A DNA stretch of 64,000 bases, from assembly GCF_017591435.1 (NCBI RefSeq), contig NC_059303.1:16978209-17042208 (forward strand), written 5' to 3'. This stretch comes from Portunus trituberculatus (taxonomy: Eukaryota; Arthropoda; Malacostraca; Decapoda; Portunidae). The notes beneath the pieces are model-generated. The model had not been told where the DNA came from and did no database searches. It saw only the letters and a list, made by a program, of their open reading frames with translations. Positions 10,867 to 23,031 of the stretch are shown here, one piece after another; the stretch's first letter is position 1, and the number at the start of each line of letters is the position of its first letter. Position numbers and translations under genes: made by a program.

Positions 10867-12200
10867 GCGCACTAATGATAATCCAACAACAACAACTACT
10901 ACTACTGCTGCTACCACCACCACTGCTACTATACCACCACCACTTAAACTCCCTCACTCACTCCCATTCCTCATTCTTTCTTCCCACTGCTACAATTTTC
11001 TCCTTCATTCTGGAATATACACGGAGATGCCCAGAAAACCGCAGCAATGGAGGGAGGAGGAGGGAGGTTTGTTTGGGTCCGATGGTAGCCGCGGTGAGCT
11101 GGGGTGGGGCCCCTGTGGCAGGTTTGGGGCTCTGAGCGGGGTGTGGGGCTCTGGACGGAGATACAACCGCTCTTAATGGAAATATATACAACCATCGCTT
11201 TATTTGAGGTTAGTTATACATTCTCGTGATTAATTCTGCCTTTGCTTCACTCTCTGGGTTTGGAAACACAAGGCGGTGTGGCTAAATCTTGATGTGGAAA
11301 GAGGGAGGGAGGGAGGGAGGAAACAGGGGCCGCAGTTGCCAGATATTTACGTATCGTATATCATTTTGAAAATCGAAAAAAGAAAGAAGGCAGCCAGACT
11401 AGAATGCACTACAGTTTTTGATGTGATAAATAGTTTGACTAACACCCACAATATAAAAACCTTACCGGGTGTGCAAATAACAGAGTGGGATCCGTGATAA
11501 AGTGTTTGTTTCTCACCAACGGCGCCACTAAATTCTCAAAATATCGAGATGGAAAACACAACCAGACTAAATCATATCATGGATTCTGAACAATGAAAAT
11601 TTGTACTTTCCATCGAAATAAAGAAAATGGAAACTTGTTGCTGTATAAAGATTTTTTAATTTATGTTTGGGCATTATAAAATTTTTAAATTTGAAAATAC
11701 GCACAGTTAGCCAAGATGTTATTGGATACCATTACTTGGATCATGTTTCTCATATTTGTAAGTCTCATATCAAGCACTTAAACAATCTCAGGCGTGCTAA
11801 TTAAAAAAAGTTATAATTGATGTAATGACCCAATTGTCATTCCTTTGATAAAACAAAAACACAGCTAGACTCGATCTTGTCATGGCACAAAACTAGTTAC
11901 ACTTTGCTAATGATAAACCAAATAGGAAAACAATACCAACGTCATTAATAAAGCAGAAAAAAATGTTCCCCGCAGCAGAGATAGTTTTTTTGTACCTTTG
12001 GGCGCTTACTCCTCCTCTGCCCTCACTCTCACTCTCCTCCCCTACCCCTCACCTGCTCTGCCTCCACCTCCTCCACCACCCAGAGCTTCGAAAACACCTA
12101 GAAACACAAAGTAAACCCGATCGATATGTTGCTCTGTTATGTGGCTGAGTGGGTTACGTAGTGGTGACGGGGGACGGGACAGTGGCGGGATGGCGGGGAC

Positions 12201-13100
12201 CAGAGTTACCACTCCTTGTTTTTCCTACTAGATCTAGTATTTTTATCCTCGACCTTGTAGTCTTGTAGTTTTTTCCTAAAAATCCAACAAATCTCGTAGT
12301 TTTCATTCAAAGGAAAAAATGCGATAATGTTTCATGTTTTTTGCTTACTAATTACGTCTACCTAAGTATACCCTTATATGAATCTCATACTCCTCGTTTT
12401 TTCTAATGAAGAACAGTGAGACGCGTCTCGTTCGCGTTCAGTAGTCAGTACGGGAGTCCATCGTAGCAAGTACCGGGCGAGAGCTGAACTGGGTTCTTAT
12501 TCCAACTTCCCTCAGTTTGGTGAAGATCGTGGTCTTAAACAGGCATAGTGATAAGTGACAACAATGAGTGAGTCTCCTACAGCAAGCTCCAGTGGAGATA
12601 AAACTCCGCCGAAAAAGAAACAGAAGTTGTGGTACAGCCAGTCATTTAATCAGGACTGGTTAACTGACCCTGAATTAAAAGACTGGATCAAGCCAGACCC
12701 CAAAGATAAGAATGTTGTTCATTGTGTAGTCTGTGAATCCAAGCTAAAGAATCCTAACAAAGCTGGTTTGTTAAGCCACAAAGTTACCTCAAAGCATATA
12801 AAAAAAACTAGGAATCAAAGAAAAAGTGTGTGAATATTCAGCATTTCTTAAAGAAATCAGTGGAAGACCCGAAAGATAAAGTTAACAATGCAGAATTATT
12901 GTTGTGTGGATATATGGCAGAACATGGAATAGCATTTTCCCAGGCAGACCATTTGGTTGAGTTAATGAAAAAGATGTTTCCTGACTGTGAAACTGCCAAG
13001 AAAATGACTATAAAAATAAAATCTAGTTGTTTTTCGGTCAATCTAGTCTTTTTTGGAGGGACAATCTTGTGTTTTCTGAAATTCTAGAGTGGCAACACTG
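12201..13100 (+). mobile_element. Non-autonomous hAT-superfamily DNA transposon with 8 bp target duplication
   Basis: The 900 bp element begins CAGAGTTACCACTC and ends with the inverse of CAGTGTTGCCACTC, 12 of 14 terminal bases matching. It is flanked by GCGGGGAC (12193-12200) and GCAGGGAC (13101-13108), an 8 bp target duplication with one mismatch, as expected for hAT elements. It carries only the N-terminal part of a transposase (12564-13020). The flanking GC-rich sequence is continuous with duplication unit 1 once the element is removed. Confidence 0.88.
12564..13020 (+). pseudogene. Truncated, frameshifted hAT transposase N-terminus with BED/TTF-like zinc finger
   Basis: The first frame (ATG 12564, stop 12831-12833) carries a lysine-rich segment PPKKKQK, then FNQDWLTDPELKDWI. 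A finger follows with HCVVC (CxxC) and a downstream HKVTSKH histidine pair. A run of eight A near 12799-12807 precedes loss of frame. The next frame then reads VNNAELLLCGYMAEHGIAF and HLVELMKKMFPDCETAKKM, which looks like the helical segment after the finger in hAT-type transposases and related ZMYM/KIAA-type proteins. The RNase H-like catalytic core is absent, so the element cannot encode a working transposase. Confidence 0.75.
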
Positions 13101-13493
13101 GCAGGGACGGCGGCGGTGACAGCGGAGGGGCAGGGCAGGGCGGGATACACGGTGTGGTGTGGTGCGGTGTGGTGTTAGGTGGGTGGGGTTTGGAGGTGGT
13201 TTGTTTGTGGTGAGGTGTCGTGTGGTGTGGTGTGGTTTTTGTGTGATGTGTTTGTAGTGTGGTAGTGGTGTGGTGTGGCGTGTTTGTAGTGTTGTTTGGT
13301 GTGGTATGGAGGTGGTGCGTTCTGGCTGTTGTGTGGTGTGGTGCGGTGCGGTGCAGTGCAGTGTGGTGTGGTGGTGGTGTAGTGTGGTGTGGTGTGGTGT
13401 GATGGTGGTGTAGTGTGGTGTGGTGTGGGGTGGTGGTGTCACATGCTATAAAGTGTGGTGTAATGTTAACACTAAAATCCCACAAACTAAACC

Positions 13494-13498
<5 letters not shown>

Positions 13499-13549
<51 letters not shown>

Positions 13550-13566
13550 AGTGTGTGTGTGTGTGT
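13499..13566. repeat. Compound (GT)n-(CG)n-(GT)n microsatellite closing the duplicated array
   Basis: GT run to about 13541, a short GCGCGCGC segment, then more GT. It follows the third occurrence of the CACTAAAATCCCACAAACTAA landmark. Confidence 0.9.
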
Positions 13567-13937
13567 TTTCCCTTCTTTCATACTGACATGCGCACAAGCA
13601 CATACATAGGCATTCACTTAGGCAAAATAGCTTTACTATTTATACATACGGATATAAAACATGATTTATAGTGGGCCTCACGGCAACTAATGGGGCCCGC
13701 AGATGGCAGCTGTGTTGCCCCGCGCTACGGCAAGGCTGATGTGATTCTTCTGCCAATATCATCCAGTAAGTCACTGAAGTCTGGCCTGAGCACACCGCTG
13801 GTCTCCACGGAAAGCGGTGAAAAATCATACCTCCTGGTCTCAGGCCTATCCGAAGATCGGAAATAATGAGCTCTGAGCTCGCTCCGTAGGGTAACGTCTG
13901 GCTGTCTCGTCAGAGATTGCAGCAGATCAAACAGTGA

Positions 13938-13963
13938 AACACACACACACACACACACACACA
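13938..13963. repeat. (CA)n microsatellite
   Basis: Perfect CA run directly left of the retroelement fragment. Confidence 0.9.
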
Positions 13964-13969
13964 TAGCTT

Positions 13970-14225
13970 GGTCTTCGGCAAAGGATCCTTGACGGTGCAG
14001 CCTCCCAACACCGCCTGGATGACCTCCTCACCCATGCCAACCAGATCGACCGCACTGGGCTCCTCGCTGCCACAGCACCGAACAGCGGAGCCTGGCTCTC
14101 CTCTCTGCTATCCCCGTCTATAGAGTCTCGGCCTCCTCCTGCCCGATGATGCCGCACGTATAAATGTTGCACTGAGGCTGTTCCTGCGGGTTCAACAGCC
14201 CACCGCTGCGGCTGTGGAGCCTTAA
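13970..14225 (+). pseudogene. Retroelement-derived fragment, upstream part of the same class as 7195-7475
   Basis: The frame reads QRILDGAASQHRLDDLLTHA and LLAATAPNSGAWLSSL. After a frameshift it reads LPDDAARINVALRLFL, and after another frameshift the end looks like a CGCGA cysteine/glycine motif. The SGAWL...DDxxxRxxxxLRL...C.CG order precedes the RPDG...WDAT block in this class of retroelement protein. At least two frameshifts make it non-functional. It lies to the right of the C-terminal piece on the same strand, so it is a separate copy or a rearranged one. Confidence 0.5.
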
Positions 14226-15264
14226 CTCAATTCAGTCTTGATTTAATTTGTTTATTAGCTTCTCAATGTGTTCAGTAACTTATCTGATTAATTACTAACC
14301 TACTTAACGGGCTGAATACCTTTAGTACCTATTTACACGCGTGCTGTGTTACCGAGAGTAAAAGAGGCAACTATAATAGTGTTGGGACGAGTGACGCAGA
14401 GATGAGTGTGAGAGAAAACGAAAATGTTTTATGGTAGACTTAATGAAAGCTGGATGTAACTAGTTTATTTTGCCCTTTAGCACTTTCACTGCGATGCGCA
14501 ACACCTTGCAACTCTAAAAAAAAAAAAAACAGCGAAAACCTTAACAAACATTGACAAGAATAATAGAAAATGACTATAAAAATAGTTTTTCTTTTTTTTT
14601 TTCTTTTGCCATTAGTAAACTGCCTTAATTGCCTCTACTCTACCCCTCTTTGCTCCTTCACCCCAGCACCACCCCCGTACCAACACACCCTTCCCCACTG
14701 CTCTAATGACTCTCAGGGATGGCAATACCACACCATAAGTTACTGACACGTGAGGAGTGAGGGGTGAATAAGGTAATGGCTCTTTCTCTTCTGTCATAAA
14801 GGTTTTTGACGACATAAATGAGGAGGACTTAGTAATACTGAGACAAAATGGTAAAGAATAAGTTATATTCACACAACAATTATGAAAAATAGATAACATT
14901 GGTACGGAAATTATGAAACCTAAGTAATATTAGCATGGAAAGGATGAAAATTAATTGATATTCACTCAAGATTACGAAAATTAGGAAGCATTGACATGAA
15001 AATGATGAAGATTACCTACTAATGACTCAAAGATTACAAAAAAACTTATTAGTATTGACAGAAACAGAATGAAAACTTAATACTCACACGCATCTGTACA
15101 AAACACAAGAAATAACACAAAAACACACTTTTAAAAAAAGAATTAAGTGAGGAAGCTGGGTGTGTTAAGGACGACAATATAATGTGATCAACGCCATGAC
15201 AAGAATATAAGTTGGCGAATACATGGTGAACGAACGATCCACAAGAACAGGCGAACTGCTTTAT

Positions 15265-15298
<34 letters not shown>
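15265..15298. repeat. (GT)n microsatellite
   Basis: Perfect GT run. Confidence 0.9.
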
Positions 15299-15299
<1 letters not shown>

Positions 15300-16335
15300 G
15301 GGACGGGTGGGCACGCGAGTTCCTGGCCGGGTAGATGAGAACCGAGGTGGCCAGCCGGGTACCAGGGACAAACCTTAGTACTAAGCGGTTTAAGCAGTGG
15401 AGAAAAGTCCACTGCACAACCATACGACAAGTGTTAGGATGCTCTTCAATACCCTTATAGTCCTACAAGCAAGTATGGTGGTAAGAAAAATCGTAAACAT
15501 ATAGCTCCAATGTATTTCGAACATACACCTTATGCAAATTAAAGGAAGGATTACGGTAACCTTCTATAGCTATAAAGGTGATCGTAAAAGCCACTACTTG
15601 CATTTGAACATCCCGCCTCAGTCACAAATCATTCCCGGGGAGAAATTTAGCCTCAGGAGCAATTTGGCACGACAACGGTCCGATCTCGCTCCACTCATCA
15701 TAATAATCTCCTTTCCTCTCTCCACAGTCTCTACGAGATATCAGCCGCAGTCACTTGCCAGTCGACCTCCTAATCGCTCGTTGCCATTATGCATCCAGGT
15801 TGGTGATAAGCACACAGCCTCAGTGGAAGTGTATTATATTAGTGTATTACATTTCAAGGAAGCAGTGATATGAGGCAAGATGTCAAGTTAGCTCTGCACT
15901 TTCAGGAATGATACAGCTCACTTAAGGAAGCGATAAAATACCTGCTTTCTGATCGTTCTAAACTTCTGATGGAGTAGAAAAAACTTAGTATTCTGTAATT
16001 ACTTAAAAACTTAATTCCTCCATATATCTACTCAAAACAACTTTCAATGCAGATCATTCCTTCTCCCCTCTTCTTCAGTGACACTTATTTGGCCGCCTCC
16101 TCTACACTGAATATCCTCAATCTCTTCTTTATTCATAATCTAAATTGAAAACTTCACAGTTCATCTCTAGCTAAAACAGTTGCGATGAGGGGAAGCGATC
16201 TGAGTAATTTTCGCCTGTTTTTTTAATCCTCCATCCGAGCTTCCCAATTCGTCCATGTTTTGCTTCATATGTACGAGTTTTATTCATACCACTCCAATGG
16301 ATAGGGTGGAATCAAGAACATTTCGTCTCATCAGT

Positions 16336-16545
16336 CCACTTTTCTACATTTATTTTTCTTATATAAGAGAGGAAATATGACCAAGGGCAACAGAAAGAAT
16401 GAAAAAGGCCCACTTATGCCAGTCCTCATGCAGGTTCGAGAGTGTTAGCCAAAAGAATGGGATAAATGTCTTGAAACCTCCCTCTTAGATGAGATCAAAT
16501 TACATAGGAAGATGGAAGTACAGAAGTAGGTAGATAAAAGTAGAT
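16336..16545 (+). repeat. Dispersed repeat family C
   Basis: Shares ordered blocks with 36631-36845: CCAAGGGCAACA, AAAGGCCCACT, TGCAGGTTC, AAATGTCT, GACACCT/GAAACCT, TAGGAAGATGGAA and AGAAG(C/T)A(A/G)GTAG. It is probably a short mobile element; its ends could not be fixed. Confidence 0.6.
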
Positions 16546-16778
16546 AGGTTTCAGAATTCAATCTCTCACATTGAATTACTACAATGTTCCATCTCTTGTT
16601 ATCTACCGCTATTTTCTCACTAAATGATCCTCTGAATATCTGCACGCCTCTCCTCCTCGTGTGGTCTACGTACACAAAACTTTCTGCTTTTTCTTATTTC
16701 TATTTTGTTTTTGACCGTGAAAATGACAAGAAGTCAACATGGGTTTGATACTGTTTAATCGTAACACTCGCGCTTGCA

Positions 16779-16781
<3 letters not shown>

Positions 16782-16839
<58 letters not shown>
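16782..16839. repeat. (CA)n microsatellite
   Basis: Perfect CA run of about 29 units. Confidence 0.95.
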
Positions 16840-16841
<2 letters not shown>

Positions 16842-17046
16842 TCAAGTCTTATGTCTGACACGTTCACATGTAGTACGGGAGCAAGACAGAGAAAACTAGT
16901 CACCATTACTTTTCACTTTCTATGATTTACAGGAAAATCTTATTGAATCTAATCATAATTACCTTGACTTTGATAACCTGAGATTATTTGTGTTGGTGTA
17001 TGCAGATGATACAGTGTTACTATGGGATAGCGAAGCAAACATGAAC

Positions 17047-17047
17047 A

Positions 17048-17107
<60 letters not shown>
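17047..17107. repeat. (GA)n microsatellite
   Basis: Perfect GA run of about 30 units. Confidence 0.95.
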
Positions 17108-17109
<2 letters not shown>

Positions 17110-17195
17110 CCACACGACTCACTCGTAACATATTATTGATTTGTCATATCTGGCAAGCATTCCTAATCATTTCCTCAAAGTGTTGACGTCCAAGG

Positions 17196-17295
<100 letters not shown>

Positions 17296-17852
17296 TTTAT
17301 TATTGGTGAGAATGTGAATTCTGGTAGAGAAGCAGAAATATTGTCACTGTGAGTATATTGATATTTTTTTTTCCTAAATTCAGGAAACTTGAAGACATAG
17401 GCATTTTTAGTGACATCTGTGAAATCACTAACTTTAATTGTAAATAACAGATTACATATGATGTCTAGTAAGAGTATTTACGTTTAATTCCCTAAGCTTG
17501 TCGAAACATTCAGCGAAGTTCATAGTTAAGATAACAGGAAGTCATCGTGGGACAGACCCTGTGCTTTGTTCAGAGGTGCATATAAAGTGACCCAGACTAG
17601 GATGCATCTTTTATTCGCTAGACTTGATCTCTTTCCTCTGCTCACCCCTGGAGTGACGGGTGTGCTCTATGTATGAATCGTGTTTAATTCCTACTGTCTT
17701 CCATCTCACCAAAATAATGCACGTAACTACCGTATGTCGGAGATACAGACACGTGACTCATTTCCGGTGCATAACCCATTCCAGTACTTGGCCTTGGGAA
17801 GATTGATACTCGAGTAGAGCATTTGCACTCTTCCTCCTACTTCCTCCCATAG

Positions 17853-18470
17853 AAAAAGTTGACGTGGTTGTGTTGGGCGCGGGGGTGATTGGGTCCTGTG
17901 CCGCTCTCAGTCTGCGCCGGGCAGGCCAGAACACGCTTCTCATCGAGCAGGTGAGGAGTAATTAACTATTTTTGCACAGCCCCATATTATGAAATTATAA
18001 TTCCTTCATCTGGATTGTTGTTCAAGGCCACTGAGATGACTACTTGATTTCTAATTGGTGTTTCTTTCACATTAATAACACATAATTCCTGTTAAGCTAT
18101 CACCAAAATCAAGGGAATTCTCGTGATTTTTTTTTTTTTTTCTGAAGCCAGCCAAATGTTGTGGAGACTTAAATATTTAAACACAGAAACGTTTGAGAAT
18201 ACAGTCCAGTCATCCACCAACTATACAAGCTAACGTTTTAACTTTTTGGAGTACATATGATTTGATATAACTCATTGTATATGCAATGGTTGTTCGTCAT
18301 CTCTCAGTTCCGTTTGCCTCACAACAATGGAAGCAGCGGCGGCCAGGCGAGGATCATTCGTCTGGCTAACGTGGGGCCGCCGCAGCTCACCCCCATCATG
18401 GACGACGCCTACAAGCAGTGGCTCCGGATATCAGACTTGGTTAAGGAGGAACTGATAAGGTTAATGTGTG

Positions 18471-18550
<80 letters not shown>

Positions 18551-19534
18551 TACTGATAGGGTGTGTTATAGTCTCACCGATATGTGACTTTTATCGTCTC
18601 AGTATTGCACGTCATCCTCCCATCCACCAACACTCTCCATCACTCTGACTTCACACTAATGTAATGCTTTTCTTAACTCTGTTGCTGATTGTCATTATTT
18701 TGATGTGCATGATGATATATTTCTGTTTAAAGCTGCGATGAGGCTTCCCTGCAATATCAATGTGTAGAGAATTATCTCCATATTACATTAAAAGTTATGA
18801 AGAAAGCCTGTCACAAACCGCTAAGTCTACAGAGAGCAATAAAGCTTTATCTATTATCGTATTTGTTATAGGATCGGCTGACTACAAGAAAGAAGTAAGA
18901 TTATTCTGAACAATGTCATCTATTTTACCGGCAGTCCCGCGCCGCTGCTGCACGTCAGCCGTTCAGAAGAGAAAATCAAGCAGGCGGCGGCCTCAATGGA
19001 GCTGGGAGGAGAAAAACCTGTGTGGCTCACTCCCGCCCAGACCAACGCTAAGTACTCGTGAGTGCACCTTGTGGCTTTGTTGATATCCTTTAATGATTTG
19101 TGATGAATCAAAAGTATTGAGTGACGATTAATTTTCATCAATAATACGAGAATGAAGTTAAGGTGGTTAACCGAACGCGAGGTGTGAGTGTGAAGAATGA
19201 GGCAGTGACGCGCGGGGTTCTGCATGCAGGACTCGCTTCACTGATGACTTCATGGTATTCGAGGATACAACGGCAGGCGTGATGCGGGCGGATCGCTGCA
19301 TCGCAGCTGTGCAGGTGCGTGGCCTTGTCGCCGCTGATCTGTTTTCAGGCACGGTGCAGCCTCTTCCATGACCGGTCGTAGTTGATATAATGACTTGATG
19401 ATCTAGATTTTCTAGAAGGTGAATAATACACGGATAGCTTACGAGGGGAGGAACAGTATAAATACCACAGCACTCTCCATTGGGTCTTGCTGTGTTGTTA
19501 TCAGTTATAATAGAATGTTTATATTTACAATACT

Positions 19535-19584
<50 letters not shown>

Positions 19585-20244
19585 ACACCCGCAGAAGCTG
19601 TACCGGGAGGCTGGGGGACGCGTGCTGGATGGGTGGCCGGTTACCAAGGTAGAGGCAGGGCGGCCCTGGCTCAAACTGAAGGGGCCGCGAGGGGAGGTGC
19701 AAGCACGCGCCCTTGTCCTGTGTGCCGGGCCGTGGACTGCCTCATTGTTGGAGTCCTTCGGTGTCCGTCTGCCACTCAGGTGAGACGTCTTTGTCCTCGT
19801 AACGGGAAACAGAGTATATATACAATAGTGTCCCATCGACCTTCATTGACTTCCCGCAGCAAGTTAATGAAATGTATTTAGTCTCATTGCCAATTTTTGC
19901 GGCGACACGTACTGCAAGTTTTAATGAAGGTCGAGGATATGATTCTATTAATTGTGCACACTAGACGTTTTGTTATTACTTTATTTATTCATCTTCTTTA
20001 TTCTATTTTATCTTTTCTTAATTCTTTTATTTTTATTTTTCATATTTATTTTCTGTTTATTTGTTTATTTATTATTGTTATTATTATCAATTTTCTATTT
20101 ATTTTTTATTTTTTATTTGTTTTGTTTTACTTTTTATTTGATTATTTATCTCTTATTCATATCTTCATTTGTTTATTTTTTCTTTTTCGTTATTTATTTA
20201 TTTATCTATTTTATTGTTATTATTATTTTTTTCATTTATTTATT

Positions 20245-20339
<95 letters not shown>

Positions 20340-22584
20340 TTTTTTTTATTTATTTATTTTATTTTTATTTTATTTTTTTTTTTTGTGTGTGTGTGCAGGT
20401 CAGTGCGCACCCAAGCCCTCTTCTGGGAGAACAAGAAATTCCCGCACGCCAGCTTCCTCGACTTGAGCACCACAAACTACCATTACGGCCTGCCAGCCAT
20501 GGACGCCGGCGGCCGCTACAAGGTATGAGTAGGGGAAGAACGAGGAGGAATAATGAAAACTGCAGCAGGGAAGAAGTCATGAGTGAAATAGAAGATAACA
20601 AATAACATAGATAGGTTGATATTTCTGTTATTGTTGAAAGAAAACATGAACTTCAAATCTTTACTTCAGAACCTTTATTATATCGATTCTGATCCCACGT
20701 CTGGCTAGGTGGGTAGACACGGCGGCGTTGTGGTCCCTCCTGGCACTGAAGTTGACCTGAGTGAGCTGACAGAGGACACCATTCCTTTCTTTAACAAGTA
20801 CTTCTCCTTCGAAGTCGATAAGCCAAGTGGGAAGGAGTATTGCTGGTACACGGTAAGGGAAACTCAGAGGACATTAATCTGATCCGGTGAGGTTGCTATA
20901 TAGTCTGGCTGTGGAAAAGAAGGATGGATGGATGGATGAATTTTGCATTGGGCGCCACAACAGAAAGGGTCATCTGGCGCCGGGGAAAAGGAGGAAGAGA
21001 ATAGATCGTTTTATGATTACTGGATATGGAAGAATTAATAGCAAATATAGTAAACAATACAATAAATTAATGAATAAGGGAGACCAAGTAATTAGACTGA
21101 AAGAAGAAATTAATGTGTACATGACGAGGCAAGAGAGTAAGGCAATGTGCGCACATATAATATAGACAATCAATAGTGCATGGTTCCAAACTCCAAAACT
21201 GACTCCTCTCTCCATTTGACTTTCCATCTTTTACATAACCACAGTCGTTTATTCTCTCTTCCTTTTCTTTTTATTCTAGCCATTTTCTTATCCCTTGATC
21301 CTCTTCTACTTCCTAGCCATTTACCACCTTGAGCATAGAAAGTTTTGGGTGGTTCTATTGAATCTGACCACTTTAGGAAGCTCCGATCTGCACTATCTCT
21401 AAGTATGACATGTTGGACTCTAAAGGCAAAGAAAATAACCTTAATTGTTTTCAGATAATTATTTGAGTGTTGCCTATTCAAACATTACGTGACTTTTCAG
21501 ATAATTACTTGAGTGTTCCCTATTTAAACATTACGTGACTTTTCTTCCCCATGGTCTAATGAATGGTTGGCTTGGTTTTGTTTAATATGTATTTGCCTTT
21601 TCTCATTTGCTTATATTTTTTTCCTTTCTACTTCTCTCTTCTTTTCTCTTCTTATTCTTGATGTCATTACCAGTATCATTATCATCATCGTTTTTTTTTT
21701 CTTCTTTGTCCCTCTTTAATACATAGTTTCATTCCTTTCATCTCTTTCTTCTTCACCATCATTATCACCATCACCATATTTCCCACCTCAGTCGCTCAAC
21801 AGTCTACTCTTTCTCATACTTCCATCCTCTTTCTTCATCCTCTTTCCATTCCTCTCTATCCCTTCTCCTTTCTCTTTTCATGCAACCCCACTCCAGCAAT
21901 CCACAATTCCCATTCGTCATTTTCAAACCATCATAACATTCTTCCCTCGCTATTTCATCGTGATCTTATTCTCCATCCCTCGTAGGTGAGCCCAGACGGA
22001 GAGTGTATCCTAGACCGCTGCCCCAAACACCCAAACATTGTCTACGCCACAGGGTTCACAGGTGGGGCCTTCTCATCACTGTGTCGTGATTAATATGTTG
22101 TGCTGTTTTGTAGATATTTGCGTTAGCTCCTGGAGTCACAATATGTAGTCAGTTTAAAATCAAATCTCTTCAGTATTTGGGACGCATTTTTACCATGAGT
22201 TTTGGGTGTGAGTAGATGATTTTATTTACATTAGGAAGAGTCTAGGAGGTCAGAAGATTAATGTCCTGAGTCTTCACTGTTTTAATCCTCACGTAAGTTT
22301 GTGAAGCTGTATAACATCATTAAATAGTAAGCAGAATGAATATGGAAACATGTCCTGGTACTCTAGGGGGTTAAGAATATACAGTATATGAATTAATATG
22401 ATACGAAAAATGCCTCTGATATATCGCTCGTATAGTATTAGCAGTTACCTCTCATTGATATAAAGCCCTTACTACCTAACATGCATATTTGATGGAGCAG
22501 AATTATAACTGACTGGTCGGCTTTTATGAGGTGGTTTGTGATAAGCTGTACCATCAGATTTAGCTTCCCTAGGTCGATTTAGTT

Positions 22585-22659
<75 letters not shown>

Positions 22660-23031
22660 ACGTTGGTGGTAATGGTGTTAAGATGGTAATGATAACGATG
22701 ATGGAAGTAATTGTAGTAGCAGTAATGGGTGATTGATTGTGATAATGATAGTGGTGATGGAGGTAGTAAAAGTAATCGTTGTGGTATTGATAATGGTGGT
22801 GGTGATACTCGTAGTATTAACATTAGTACAACCATCATACCCATCACCACCACACCAACCCTAATAATGAAGATCTCCACGCCAGGCACTGGGTTCAAGC
22901 TGGGGCCGACTGTCGGCGATATCCTCACTGGCATGATACTCGGGCGGGACCACGGTTTCGATATCTCCCCCTTTGGCGCCGCCCGTTTCACCGACTTCAA
23001 GACCCAGTATCGCCTGCATAGCAAGTACTGA
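17853..23031 (+). CDS. PIPOX: Peroxisomal sarcosine oxidase / L-pipecolate oxidase (PIPOX-like), lacking first codons
   Basis: Nine exons join in phase: 17853-17950, 18308-18459, 18935-19057, 19230-19314, 19595-19779, 20399-20522, 20709-20852, 21986-22061 and 22886-23031 (TGA 23029-23031). They give 376 residues against 390 in the human protein. The first exon encodes VVLGAGVIGS, the GxGxxG FAD-binding Rossmann turn, ending with the acidic residue of strand 2 (LLIEQ). The second carries GSSGGQARIIR, the SSxGxxRxxR signature of the monomeric sarcosine oxidase family. Exon 7 contains the cysteine in EYCWYT, equivalent to the residue that binds FAD covalently in this family. ILDRCPKHPNIVYATGFTGTGFKLGP is the C-terminal FAD-contact region. 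The enzyme oxidises sarcosine, L-pipecolate or L-proline with oxygen, releasing hydrogen peroxide. The C-terminus HSKY is not a clear PTS1 peroxisome signal. Exon 1 has no in-frame ATG and starts with a split codon, so an upstream exon holds the start. Confidence 0.93.
18475..18547. repeat. (AG)n microsatellite in PIPOX intron 2
   Basis: Perfect AG run starting 16 bases after the exon 2 donor site. Confidence 0.95.
19537..19583. repeat. (GT)n microsatellite at the 3' end of PIPOX intron 4
   Basis: Perfect GT run ending 11 bases before exon 5; it occupies the place normally taken by the polypyrimidine tract. Confidence 0.95.
20249..20347. repeat. (TA)n plus poly(T) tract in PIPOX intron 5
   Basis: A TA run (20249-20322) runs directly into about 25 T, followed by T-rich sequence and a short GT run up to the acceptor at 20397-20398. 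Confidence 0.95.
21444..21541 (+). repeat. Short tandem duplication in PIPOX intron 7
   Basis: A block of about 47 bases (TTTTCAGATAATTA...ACATTACGTGAC) occurs twice in direct succession with a few differences. Confidence 0.85.
22166..22374 (-). mobile_element. Family B MITE-like element (TTAA-flanked), PIPOX intron 8
   Basis: Reverse-orientation copy. It starts CTTCAGTATTTGGGACGC, runs through the shared GAAGATTAAT, AGCTGTATAA and TAGTAAGCAGAATGAATATG blocks, and ends GGGGGTTAA. See the better-preserved copy at 58516-58728. Confidence 0.85.
22580..22658. repeat. (AGT)n trinucleotide microsatellite in PIPOX intron 8
   Basis: About 26 uninterrupted AGT units followed by degenerate GTNATG sequence. 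Confidence 0.95.

Larger units (their letters stand above)
10228..13499 (+). repeat. Tandem duplication, unit 2 (interrupted by a hAT element)
   Basis: Second copy of the unit described at 7739, collinear through about 12200 and resuming after the hAT insertion at 13109 with the GC-rich and TGGTG-rich end. It finishes with ACACTAAAATCCCACAAACTAA before a GT microsatellite, as unit 1 does at about 10200-10228. Without the hAT element it is about 2.36 kb. A 35-base perfect palindrome at 10525-10559 is absent from unit 1. Confidence 0.88.

Noticed and set aside
15532..15873. 113-codon plus-strand frame
   Set aside because: No recognisable motif, no splice context and no similarity to known proteins that I can see.
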